Source: Symsagittifera roscoffensis (Eukaryota > Xenacoelomorpha > Acoela > Convolutidae). From it: a stretch of DNA of 64,000 nt. The notes under the pieces are model-generated. The model was given only the letters and a program-made list of their open reading frames with translations, ran no database searches and was not told the DNA's origin. The first letter of the stretch is position 1. Every line of letters starts with the position of its first letter. The stretch lies in contig NW_026971626.1 in assembly GCF_963678635.1 (NCBI RefSeq), forward strand, positions 1 through 64,000, given 5' to 3'. This document shows, piece after piece, positions 49,502 through 64,000 of the stretch. The position numbers were made by a program, and so were the translations under genes.

Positions 49502-49903
49502 ATGTCAGGCAAAGGAGGAAAATCGAAGAGCGGCAAAGTTGGAGCCAAGGCCAAGACCCGATCAAGCCGAGCTGGACTGCAGTTCCCTGTTGGAAGAATC
49601 CACCGATTCATCCGCAAGGGCAACTACGCTGAGCGAGTTGGTGCTGGAGCCCCAGTCTACCTTGCTGCTGTGCTCGAGTACTTGACTGCTGAGATCCTTG
49701 AGCTGGCTGGCAACGCTGCTAAAGACAACAAGAAGTCCAGGATCATCCCCAGACACTTGCAGTTGGCCATCAGGAACGACGAAGAGTTGAACAAGCTGCT
49801 CCACGGAGTGACCATTGCTCAGGGCGGTGTGCTGCCAAACATCCAGGCTGTGCTCCTACCCAAGAAGCAGTCTTCGTCTCAGCCCAAGTCTGACAAGAAG
49901 TAA
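49502..49903 (+). CDS. H2A: Histone H2A (U14)
   Basis: Same protein as U1. Stem-loop at 49954-49969; the 11-bp-shorter spacer follows, as in U7. Confidence 0.98.
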   Translation: MSGKGGKSKSGKVGAKAKTRSSRAGLQFPVGRIHRFIRKGNYAERVGAGAPVYLAAVLEYLTAEILELAGNAAKDNKKSRIIPRHLQLAIRNDEELNKLLHGVTIAQGGVLPNIQAVLLPKKQSSSQPKSDKK

Positions 49904-50213
49904 AGAGCTTCTACCTCAACCAGTTGCTAGCTTTCAAGCTTCAACACCAAACCGGCCTTTTTAAAGGCCACCAAATTTAAAGTTCTATCTTTTTATCCTG
50001 CCTAGCAGGCATAGCTAAGCTACTCAGAGCAAACTAAGGGGGCCTAAAAACACGAGCTCGACTGGCAGTCCAAAATTGAAGCTTAATTTAGCTTTCAGCT
50101 GAGAGCCAATCAAAATTGAGTATTCTTCGAGCTCGATTTGAACACAATTTTTCAAGTTAGGTTGGCTTTTTGATCGATCCACAACTCAACACCACTACAA
50201 CTACATCTCTACA

Positions 50214-50582
50214 ATGGCACCCAAAGTCAGCGGAAAGGCAGTCAAGAAGGCAGGCAAAGCCCAGAAGAAGCCCACCGGAGACAAGAAAAAGAAGAAGAAG
50301 AGGCGAGAGACCTACTCTCTCTACATCTACAAGGTGCTGAAGCAGGTCCACCCTGACACTGGCATCTCATCCAAGGCTATGTCGATCATGAACAGCTTCG
50401 TGAACGACATCTTCGAGAGAATCGCCGGTGAAGCTTCAAAACTGGCCCACTACAACAAGCGATCAACCATCTCTAGCCGGGAGATCCAAACCGCAGTCAG
50501 ACTGCTGTTGCCCGGAGAGCTGGCCAAGCATGCTGTCAGTGAGGGAACCAAGGCCGTCACCAAGTACACCAGCTCCAAGTAG
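50214..50582 (+). CDS. H2B: Histone H2B (U14)
   Basis: Same protein as U1. Stem-loop at 50626-50641. Confidence 0.98.
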   Translation: MAPKVSGKAVKKAGKAQKKPTGDKKKKKKRRETYSLYIYKVLKQVHPDTGISSKAMSIMNSFVNDIFERIAGEASKLAHYNKRSTISSREIQTAVRLLLPGELAKHAVSEGTKAVTKYTSSK

Positions 50583-51360
50583 ACGACCAGCTTCTACAAC
50601 TAGTTGCTCTGAGCAACACCAAACCGGCCTTTTTAAAGGCCACCAAAAAGCATAGTTCTCTTTGTACTCTAGCTAGCAAGCTCAAACTCGCTTGTATGCA
50701 ATTTCGAGCTCTCAACAGCTAGCTTTGAGCGTCTAATTTGAGCTACTAAGCTCAACTGAGCTTGTAACTTGCTTAAATCAGCTCCAGACCAACTTTAGAG
50801 CTAAAAAACTGCCAAATTTTAAGCTTTCACGTCTCAGCCAATCAGATTTGAGCTTCATTGTGCTCTCTAACTTACAGCACGAAATAGCTAAGTTTGAGCT
50901 TCCAAAGCTAGCTAACAAGTCCAATTCAGCTAGTTTAAGCTGAAGTGAGCTTGTAGCTGGCTGAAGTTAGCTTTGGGTCAATTCTAGAGGCAGAAACACC
51001 AAATTTTCCAGTTTTCACTTCTCAGCCAATCAGATTCGAGCTTAGTTTGAGTTTCCGTTATCACTCAGACACGGGCCAATCACATTTGCCACTTTTGGCG
51101 GGTAACCTCCAATCCAAGTATAAATAGTCTGCACTTCACATACTTTACTATATATAGTTGAAAATGCTCCTTAATATATATAAGTAACGACTCACCAGAG
51201 CTCTTCTTCTATTGCTCTTTTACGTGCCTAACTATTTTTTATACGTCGAACGCTCTCAAGCCTTCTGGAGATCTGAATCTCTAGGTTACCTCACGGATTT
51301 TACCAAAATTCAACACCCAAAATCTACTTCTACATCTACAACTCAGCTACACTCAACTGA

Positions 51361-52820
<1,460 letters not shown>

Positions 52821-53132
52821 GAAGCTTCTTAGCCAGCTGCTCTCCTAGCTGCAGCACCAAACCGGCCTTTTTAAAGGCCACCAACTATCTCAGTTCGTAA
52901 GTCAAGCTCTGCTAGAGCTCTAACAAGCTCTGCTAGAGCTCTAATAAGCTCAGCTAGTTAGTGTAGAGCTTTCAGCGTCTCTAAATTAACTTAAAATGCT
53001 AGCTCGATTCTGATTGGCTCTCCCATCTTGGTGGTCGATTTGAACTTACTACCCTAAGACAGGGAGCCAAATTGCGGGTAAAGTCAATCGTCAATCTACA
53101 GCTTCTACCACAACAGCTACAACTACAACACG

Positions 53133-53534
53133 ATGTCAGGCAAAGGAGGAAAATCGAAGAGCGGCAAAGTTGGAGCCAAGGCCAAGACCCGATCAAGCCG
53201 AGCTGGACTGCAGTTCCCTGTTGGAAGAATCCACCGATTCATCCGCAAGGGCAACTACGCTGAGCGAGTTGGTGCTGGAGCCCCAGTCTACCTTGCTGCT
53301 GTGCTCGAGTACTTGACTGCTGAGATCCTTGAGCTGGCTGGCAACGCTGCTAAAGACAACAAGAAGTCCAGGATCATCCCCAGACACTTGCAGTTGGCCA
53401 TCAGGAACGACGAAGAGTTGAACAAGCTGCTCCACGGAGTGACCATTGCTCAGGGCGGTGTGCTGCCAAACATCCAGGCTGTGCTCCTACCCAAGAAGCA
53501 GTCTTCGTCTCAGCCCAAGTCTGACAAGAAGTAA
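53133..53534 (+). CDS. H2A: Histone H2A (U15)
   Basis: Same protein as U1. Stem-loop at 53585-53600. Confidence 0.98.
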   Translation: MSGKGGKSKSGKVGAKAKTRSSRAGLQFPVGRIHRFIRKGNYAERVGAGAPVYLAAVLEYLTAEILELAGNAAKDNKKSRIIPRHLQLAIRNDEELNKLLHGVTIAQGGVLPNIQAVLLPKKQSSSQPKSDKK

Positions 53535-53855
53535 AGAGCTTCTACCTCAACCAGTTGCTAGCTTTCAAGCTTCAACACCAAACCGGCCTTTTTAAAGGCC
53601 ACCAAATTTAAAGTTCTATCTTTTTATCCTGCCTAGCAGGCATAGCTAAGCTACTCAGAGCAAACTAAGGGGGCCTAAAAACACTAGCTAGCCACGAGCT
53701 CGACTGGCAGTCCAAAATTGAAGCTTAATTTAGCTTTCAGCTGAGAGCCAATCAAAATTGAGTATTCTTCGAGCTCGATTTGAACACAATTTTTCAAGTT
53801 AGGTTGGCTTTTTGATCGATCCACAACTTAACACCACTACAACTACATCTCTACA

Positions 53856-54224
53856 ATGGCACCCAAAGTCAGCGGAAAGGCAGTCAAGAAGGCAGGCAAA
53901 GCCCAGAAGAAGCCCACCGGAGACAAGAAAAAGAAGAAGAAGAGGCGAGAGACCTACTCTCTCTACATCTACAAGGTGCTGAAGCAGGTCCACCCTGACA
54001 CTGGCATCTCATCCAAGGCTATGTCGATCATGAACAGCTTCGTGAACGACATCTTCGAGAGAATCGCCGGTGAAGCTTCAAAACTGGCCCACTACAACAA
54101 GCGATCAACCATCTCTAGCCGGGAGATCCAAACCGCAGTCAGACTGCTGTTGCCCGGAGAGCTGGCCAAGCATGCTGTCAGTGAGGGAACCAAGGCCGTC
54201 ACCAAGTACACCAGCTCCAAGTAG
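53856..54224 (+). CDS. H2B: Histone H2B (U15)
   Basis: Same protein as U1. The leader has a private T at 53829 (CACAACTTAAC), absent from counterpart U8. Stem-loop at 54268-54283. Confidence 0.98.
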   Translation: MAPKVSGKAVKKAGKAQKKPTGDKKKKKKRRETYSLYIYKVLKQVHPDTGISSKAMSIMNSFVNDIFERIAGEASKLAHYNKRSTISSREIQTAVRLLLPGELAKHAVSEGTKAVTKYTSSK

Positions 54225-55002
54225 ACGACCAGCTTCTACAACTAGTTGCTCTGAGCAACACCAAACCGGCCTTTTTAAAGGCCACCAAAAAGCATAGTTC
54301 TCTTTGTACTCTAGCTAGCAAGCTCAAACTCGCTTGTATGCAATTTCGAGCTCTCAACAGCTAGCTTTGAGCGTCTAATTTGAGCTACTAAGCTCAACTG
54401 AGCTTGTAACTTGCTTAAATCAGCTCCAGACCAACTTTAGAGCTAAAAAACTGCCAAATTTTAAGCTTTCACGTCTCAGCCAATCAGATTTGAGCTTCAT
54501 TGTGCTCTCTAACTTACAGCACGAAATAGCTAAGTTTGAGCTTCCAAAGCTAGCTAACAAGTCCAATTCAGCTAGTTTAAGCTGAAGTGAGCTTGTAGCT
54601 GGCTGAAGTTAGCTTTGGGTCAATTCTAGAGGCAGAAACACCAAATTTTCCAGTTTTCACTTCTCAGCCAATCAGATTCGAGCTTAGTTTGAGTTTCCGT
54701 TATCACTCAGACACGGGCCAATCACATTTGCCACTTTTGGCGGGTAACCTCCAATCCAAGTATAAATAGTCTGCACTTCACATACTTTACTATATATAGT
54801 TGAAAATGCTCCTTAATATATATAAGTAACGACTCACCAGAGCTCTTCTTCTATTGCTCTTTTACGTGCCTAACTATTTTTTATACGTCGAACGCTCTCA
54901 AGCCTTCTGGAGATCTGAATCTCTAGGTTACCTCACGGATTTTACCAAAATTCAACACCCAAAATCTACTTCTACATCTACAACTCAGCTACACTCAACT
55001 GA

Positions 55003-56462
<1,460 letters not shown>

Positions 56463-56774
56463 GAAGCTTCTTAGCCAGCTGCTCTCCTAGCTGCAGCACC
56501 AAACCGGCCTTTTTAAAGGCCACCAACTATCTCAGTTCGTAAGTCAAGCTCTGCTAGAGCTCTAACAAGCTCTGCTAGAGCTCTAATAAGCTCAGCTAGT
56601 TAGTGTAGAGCTTTCAGCGTCTCTAAATTAACTTAAAATGCTAGCTCGATTCTGATTGGCTCTCCCATCTTGGTGGTCGATTTGAACTTACTACCCTAAG
56701 ACAGGGAGCCAAATTGCGGGTAAAGTCAATCGTCAATCTACAGCTTCTACCACAACAGCTACAACTACAACACG

Positions 56775-57176
56775 ATGTCAGGCAAAGGAGGAAAATCGAA
56801 GAGCGGCAAAGTTGGAGCCAAGGCCAAGACCCGATCAAGCCGAGCTGGACTGCAGTTCCCTGTTGGAAGAATCCACCGATTCATCCGCAAGGGCAACTAC
56901 GCTGAGCGAGTTGGTGCTGGAGCCCCAGTCTACCTTGCTGCTGTGCTCGAGTACTTGACTGCTGAGATCCTTGAGCTGGCTGGCAACGCTGCTAAAGACA
57001 ACAAGAAGTCCAGGATCATCCCCAGACACTTGCAGTTGGCCATCAGGAACGACGAAGAGTTGAACAAGCTGCTCCACGGAGTGACCATTGCTCAGGGCGG
57101 TGTGCTGCCAAACATCCAGGCTGTGCTCCTACCCAAGAAGCAGTCTTCGTCTCAGCCCAAGTCTGACAAGAAGTAA
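56775..57176 (+). CDS. H2A: Histone H2A (U16)
   Basis: Same protein as U1. Stem-loop at 57227-57242. Confidence 0.98.
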   Translation: MSGKGGKSKSGKVGAKAKTRSSRAGLQFPVGRIHRFIRKGNYAERVGAGAPVYLAAVLEYLTAEILELAGNAAKDNKKSRIIPRHLQLAIRNDEELNKLLHGVTIAQGGVLPNIQAVLLPKKQSSSQPKSDKK

Positions 57177-57497
57177 AGAGCTTCTACCTCAACCAGTTGC
57201 TAGCTTTCAAGCTTCAACACCAAACCGGCCTTTTTAAAGGCCACCAAATTTAAAGTTCTATCTTTTTATCCTGCCTAGCAGGCATAGCTAAGCTACTCAG
57301 AGCAAACTAAGGGGGCCTAAAAACACTAGCTAGCCACGAGCTCGACTGGCAGTCCAAAATTGAAGCTTAATTTAGCTTTCAGCTGAGAGCCAATCAAAAT
57401 TGAGTATTCTTCGAGCTCGATTTGAACACAATTTTTCAAGTTAGGTTGGCTTTTTGATCGATCGACAACTCAACACCACTACAACTACATCTCTACA

Positions 57498-57866
57498 ATG
57501 GCACCCAAAGTCAGCGGAAAGGCAGTCAAGAAGGCAGGCAAAGCCCAGAAGAAGCCCACCGGAGACAAGAAAAAGAAGAAGAAGAGGCGAGAGACCTACT
57601 CTCTCTACATCTACAAGGTGCTGAAGCAGGTCCACCCTGACACTGGCATCTCATCCAAGGCTATGTCGATCATGAACAGCTTCGTGAACGACATCTTCGA
57701 GAGAATCGCCGGTGAAGCTTCAAAACTGGCCCACTACAACAAGCGATCAACCATCTCTAGCCGGGAGATCCAAACCGCAGTCAGACTGCTGTTGCCCGGA
57801 GAGCTGGCCAAGCATGCTGTCAGTGAGGGAACCAAGGCCGTCACCAAGTACACCAGCTCCAAGTAG
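57498..57866 (+). CDS. H2B: Histone H2B (U16)
   Basis: Same protein as U1. It shares both private variants of U9: GATCGATCG in the leader and ACCCCAAACC before the stem-loop (57910-57925). Confidence 0.98.
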   Translation: MAPKVSGKAVKKAGKAQKKPTGDKKKKKKRRETYSLYIYKVLKQVHPDTGISSKAMSIMNSFVNDIFERIAGEASKLAHYNKRSTISSREIQTAVRLLLPGELAKHAVSEGTKAVTKYTSSK

Positions 57867-58644
57867 ACGACCAGCTTCTACAACTAGTTGCTCTGAGCAA
57901 CCCCAAACCGGCCTTTTTAAAGGCCACCAAAAAGCATAGTTCTCTTTGTACTCTAGCTAGCAAGCTCAAACTCGCTTGTATGCAATTTCGAGCTCTCAAC
58001 AGCTAGCTTTGAGCGTCTAATTTGAGCTACTAAGCTCAACTGAGCTTGTAACTTGCTTAAATCAGCTCCAGACCAACTTTAGAGCTAAAAAACTGCCAAA
58101 TTTTAAGCTTTCACGTCTCAGCCAATCAGATTTGAGCTTCATTGTGCTCTCTAACTTACAGCACGAAATAGCTAAGTTTGAGCTTCCAAAGCTAGCTAAC
58201 AAGTCCAATTCAGCTAGTTTAAGCTGAAGTGAGCTTGTAGCTGGCTGAAGTTAGCTTTGGGTCAATTCTAGAGGCAGAAACACCAAATTTTCCAGTTTTC
58301 ACTTCTCAGCCAATCAGATTCGAGCTTAGTTTGAGTTTCCGTTATCACTCAGACACGGGCCAATCACATTTGCCACTTTTGGCGGGTAACCTCCAATCCA
58401 AGTATAAATAGTCTGCACTTCACATACTTTACTATATATAGTTGAAAATGCTCCTTAATATATATAAGTAACGACTCACCAGAGCTCTTCTTCTATTGCT
58501 CTTTTACGTGCCTAACTATTTTTTATACGTCGAACGCTCTCAAGCCTTCTGGAGATCTGAATCTCTAGGTTACCTCACGGATTTTACCAAAATTCAACAC
58601 CCAAAATCTACTTCTACATCTACAACTCAGCTACACTCAACTGA

Positions 58645-60104
<1,460 letters not shown>

Positions 60105-60416
60105 GAAGCTTCTTAGCCAGCTGCTCTCCTAGCTGCAGCACCAAACCGGCCTTTTTAAAGGCCACCAACTATCTCAGTTCGTAAGTCAAGCTCTGCTAGA
60201 GCTCTAACAAGCTCTGCTAGAGCTCTAATAAGCTCAGCTAGTTAGTGTAGAGCTTTCAGCGTCTCTAAATTAACTTAAAATGCTAGCTCGATTCTGATTG
60301 GCTCTCCCATCTTGGTGGTCGATTTGAACTTACTACCCTAAGACAGGGAGCCAAATTGCGGGTAAAGTCAATCGTCAATCTACAGCTTCTACCACAACAG
60401 CTACAACTACAACACG

Positions 60417-60818
60417 ATGTCAGGCAAAGGAGGAAAATCGAAGAGCGGCAAAGTTGGAGCCAAGGCCAAGACCCGATCAAGCCGAGCTGGACTGCAGTTC
60501 CCTGTTGGAAGAATCCACCGATTCATCCGCAAGGGCAACTACGCTGAGCGAGTTGGTGCTGGAGCCCCAGTCTACCTTGCTGCTGTGCTCGAGTACTTGA
60601 CTGCTGAGATCCTTGAGCTGGCTGGCAACGCTGCTAAAGACAACAAGAAGTCCAGGATCATCCCCAGACACTTGCAGTTGGCCATCAGGAACGACGAAGA
60701 GTTGAACAAGCTGCTCCACGGAGTGACCATTGCTCAGGGCGGTGTGCTGCCAAACATCCAGGCTGTGCTCCTACCCAAGAAGCAGTCTTCGTCTCAGCCC
60801 AAGTCTGACAAGAAGTAA
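60417..60818 (+). CDS. H2A: Histone H2A (U17)
   Basis: Same protein as U1. Stem-loop at 60869-60884. Confidence 0.98.
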   Translation: MSGKGGKSKSGKVGAKAKTRSSRAGLQFPVGRIHRFIRKGNYAERVGAGAPVYLAAVLEYLTAEILELAGNAAKDNKKSRIIPRHLQLAIRNDEELNKLLHGVTIAQGGVLPNIQAVLLPKKQSSSQPKSDKK

Positions 60819-61139
60819 AGAGCTTCTACCTCAACCAGTTGCTAGCTTTCAAGCTTCAACACCAAACCGGCCTTTTTAAAGGCCACCAAATTTAAAGTTC
60901 TATCTTTTTATCCTGCCTAGCAGGCATAGCTAAGCTACTCAGAGCAAACTAAGGGGGCCTAAAAACACTAGCTAGCCACGAGCTCGACTGGCAGTCCAAA
61001 ATTGAAGCTTAATTTAGCTTTCAGCTGAGAGCCAATCAAAATTGAGTATTCTTCGAGCTCGATTTGAACACAATTTTTCAAGTTAGGTTGGCTTTTTGAT
61101 CGATCCACAACTCAACACCACTACAACTACATCTCTACA

Positions 61140-61508
61140 ATGGCACCCAAAGTCAGCGGAAAGGCAGTCAAGAAGGCAGGCAAAGCCCAGAAGAAGCCCA
61201 CCGGAGACAAGAAAAAGAAGAAGAAGAGGCGAGAGACCTACTCTCTCTACATCTACAAGGTGCTGAAGCAGGTCCACCCTGACACTGGCATCTCATCCAA
61301 GGCTATGTCGATCATGAACAGCTTCGTGAACGACATCTTCGAGAGAATCGCCGGTGAAGCTTCAAAACTGGCCCACTACAACAAGCGATCAACCATCTCT
61401 AGCCGGGAGATCCAAACCGCAGTCAGACTGCTGTTGCCCGGAGAGCTGGCCAAGCATGCTGTCAGTGAGGGAACCAAGGCCGTCACCAAGTACACCAGCT
61501 CCAAGTAG
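61140..61508 (+). CDS. H2B: Histone H2B, first copy of U17
   Basis: Same protein as U1; counterpart of 33721-34089. Stem-loop at 61552-61567. Confidence 0.98.
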   Translation: MAPKVSGKAVKKAGKAQKKPTGDKKKKKKRRETYSLYIYKVLKQVHPDTGISSKAMSIMNSFVNDIFERIAGEASKLAHYNKRSTISSREIQTAVRLLLPGELAKHAVSEGTKAVTKYTSSK

Positions 61509-61918
61509 ACGACCAGCTTCTACAACTAGTTGCTCTGAGCAACACCAAACCGGCCTTTTTAAAGGCCACCAAAAAGCATAGTTCTCTTTGTACTCTAGCT
61601 AGCAAGCTCAAACTCGCTTGTATGCAATTTCGAGCTCTCAACAGCTAGCTTTGAGCGTCTAATTTGAGCTACTAAGCTCAACTGAGCTTGTAACTTGCTT
61701 AAATCAGCTCCAGACCAACTTTAGAGCTAAAAAACTGCCAAATTTTAAGCTTTCACGTCTCAGCCAATCAGATTTGAGCTTCATTGTGCTCTCTAACTTA
61801 CAGCACGAAATAGCTAAGTTTGAGCTTCCAAAGCTAGCTAACAAGTCCAATTCAGCTAGTTTAAGCTGAAGTGAGCTTGTAGCTGGCTGAAGTTAGCTTT
61901 GGGTCAATTCTAGAGGCA

Positions 61919-62521
61919 TGGTGCCAGAAATGGAAGATAGACGTGAACCCGGAGAAGACGAACTTTATACTTTTTACAAGACACAAGAAGAATGACTGCA
62001 AATTAATGCTACAGAACGAAGAGATCGAACCATCAACAACCACTAAACTTCTGGGAACTACATTAAATAACAACCTGACATGGAAAGACTATCTACAAAG
62101 AATTGAAGACAAATCGACAAGGAAAATCAATTTTCTACTAGTACTACGAGCCAAAGGCATCAAATCCAAAGTCTTAAAGTTTTTGTACCAATCAACAATT
62201 CTACCAGTATTCACATACGCATCACCTTCGTGGGCAAACGCATCTACAAGGCACTTACAAAGATTGCAGAAAAGAGCACTAAAAATAGCCTACCATCTAC
62301 CAGTAACAACACCAACAGACGAAGTACATAAAATCACCAGGATGAAGACGATTCAAGAAGAACTAACAAGACTAAACTCAAATTACCTCAAAAGAGCTGC
62401 ACAGACAAACCCCAAGATACAAGAACTAATCCGAGACACTCTACAACAATCAACAGACACATACGCACACAGACTCACACCAATACAAGCAATTTTCCAA
62501 CAACACCTTTCCGCAAGATGA
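61919..62521 (+). mobile_element. RT fragment, block-2 copy (jockey-like)
   Basis: Counterpart of 34500-35102, with an identical translated frame and the same junction after CTAGAGGCA. The insertion therefore predates the block duplication. Confidence 0.85.
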
Positions 62522-62645
62522 ACAACAACCGGAAGTTAACAGCTTAAAGAGCAGCTGGTCTGCTTCAGAAGCTTAATTGGTCACCGACCAACACCTACTT
62601 ATCATACTTCTACAACTCGACAACACCACAACTACAACTCTTACA
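62522..62645 (+). promoter_or_regulatory. Alternative promoter and leader of the second U17 H2B
   Basis: Counterpart of 35103-35226; the inverted TTGGTC-ACC-GACCAA is at 62577-62591. Confidence 0.55.
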
Positions 62646-63014
62646 ATGGCACCCAAAGTCAGCGGAAAGGCAGTCAAGAAGGCGGGCAAAGCCCAGAAGA
62701 AGCCCACCGGAGACAAGAAAAAGAAGAAGAAGAGGCGAGAGACCTACTCTCTCTACATCTACAAGGTGCTGAAGCAGGTCCACCCTGACACTGGCATCTC
62801 ATCCAAGGCTATGTCGATCATGAACAGCTTCGTGAACGACATCTTCGAGAGAATCGCCGGTGAAGCTTCAAAACTGGCCCACTACAACAAGCGATCAACC
62901 ATCTCTAGCCGGGAGATCCAAACCGCAGTCAGACTGCTGTTGCCCGGAGAGCTGGCCAAGCATGCTGTCAGTGAGGGAACCAAGGCCGTCACCAAGTACA
63001 CCAGCTCCAAGTAG
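62646..63014 (+). CDS. H2B: Histone H2B, second copy of U17, distinct promoter
   Basis: Counterpart of 35227-35595, same 122 residues and the same silent GCG and GACCATC variants. Stem-loop at 63058-63073. Confidence 0.96.
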   Translation: MAPKVSGKAVKKAGKAQKKPTGDKKKKKKRRETYSLYIYKVLKQVHPDTGISSKAMSIMNSFVNDIFERIAGEASKLAHYNKRSTISSREIQTAVRLLLPGELAKHAVSEGTKAVTKYTSSK

Positions 63015-63792
63015 ACGACCATCTTCTACAACTAGTTGCTCTGAGCAACACCAAACCGGCCTTTTTAAAGGCCACCAAAAAGCATAGTTCTCTTTGTACT
63101 CTAGCTAGCAAGCTCAAACTCGCTTGTATGCAATTTCGAGCTCTCAACAGCTAGCTTTGAGCGTCTAATTTGAGCTACTAAGCTCAACTGAGCTTGTAAC
63201 TTGCTTAAATCAGCTCCAGACCAACTTTAGAGCTAAAAAACTGCCAAATTTTAAGCTTTCACGTCTCAGCCAATCAGATTTGAGCTTCATTGTGCTCTCT
63301 AACTTACAGCACGAAATAGCTAAGTTTGAGCTTCCAAAGCTAGCTAACAAGTCCAATTCAGCTAGTTTAAGCTGAAGTGAGCTTGTAGCTGGCTGAAGTT
63401 AGCTTTGGGTCAATTCTAGAGGCAGAAACACCAAATTTTCCAGTTTTCACTTCTCAGCCAATCAGATTCGAGCTTAGTTTGAGTTTCCGTTATCACTCAG
63501 ACACGGGCCAATCACATTTGCCACTTTTGGCGGGTAACCTCCAATCCAAGTATAAATAGTCTGCACTTCACATACTTTACTATATATAGTTGAAAATGCT
63601 CCTTAATATATATAAGTAACGACTCACCAGAGCTCTTCTTCTATTGCTCTTTTACGTGCCTAACTATTTTTTATACGTCGAACGCTCTCAAGCCTTCTGG
63701 AGATCTGAATCTCTAGGTTACCTCACGGATTTTACCAAAATTCAACACCCAAAATCTACTTCTACATCTACAACTCAGCTACACTCAACTGA

Positions 63793-64000
<208 letters not shown>

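Overview
The window is a tandem array of replication-dependent core histone genes from an animal, most likely an invertebrate. Four intron-less genes repeat in the order H4 > H2A > H2B > H3, all on the + strand. Each gene ends in the 16-nt metazoan histone 3' stem-loop GGCCTTTTTAAAGGCC instead of a polyadenylation signal. No linker histone H1 is present. The proteins are animal-like (H2B and H2A especially), but H4 and H3 carry replacements at positions that are nearly invariant in animals, so the lineage is probably fast-evolving; I cannot name the species. Numbering units by their H2A gene (U1 at 422 to U17 at 60417), the window holds 14 complete H4 (plus a 5'-truncated one at the left edge), 16 H2A, 18 H2B and 15 H3 (plus a 3'-truncated one at the right edge). 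It also has one diverged H4 and one frameshifted H2A.

Layout. 1-14740: U1-U4 at an exact 3,642-bp period, almost identical to each other. 14741-36790: U5-U10. Here U5 and U7 lack 11 bp in the H2A-H2B spacer, the U6-U7 spacer lacks one 180-bp sub-repeat, and U10 carries an inserted jockey-like reverse-transcriptase fragment followed by a second complete H2B with a different promoter. 36791-38992: an expanded sub-repeat spacer leading to a degenerate unit (full-length but substituted H4, frameshifted H2A, no H2B or H3). 38993-42153: an AT-rich island without histone genes, holding two pairs of direct repeats, a 103-bp copied piece of the degenerate H4 and a 379-bp hAT-type miniature transposon. 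42154-64000: the array resumes abruptly just downstream of an H4 stem-loop, without that H4 gene, and repeats U5-U10 at a constant offset of 27,419 bp, including the RT insertion and the extra H2B. This is a large duplication, or possibly an assembly duplication.

How it works together. The four products form the nucleosome octamer (H3-H4 tetramer plus two H2A-H2B dimers), made in bulk during S phase. Shared parts suggest common control: GCCAATCA boxes upstream of every gene, often as inverted pairs; G-poor CAAC/CTAC-rich leaders just before each ATG; the 3' stem-loop; and an AGTTC motif 11-12 nt beyond the stem in all four gene types. The spacers are very rich in AGCT. Only H3 has clear TATA boxes.

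Limits: block-to-block identity was judged from constant offsets, shared private variants and spot reading, not from a computed alignment. Species and RT family placement are by memory of family patterns.
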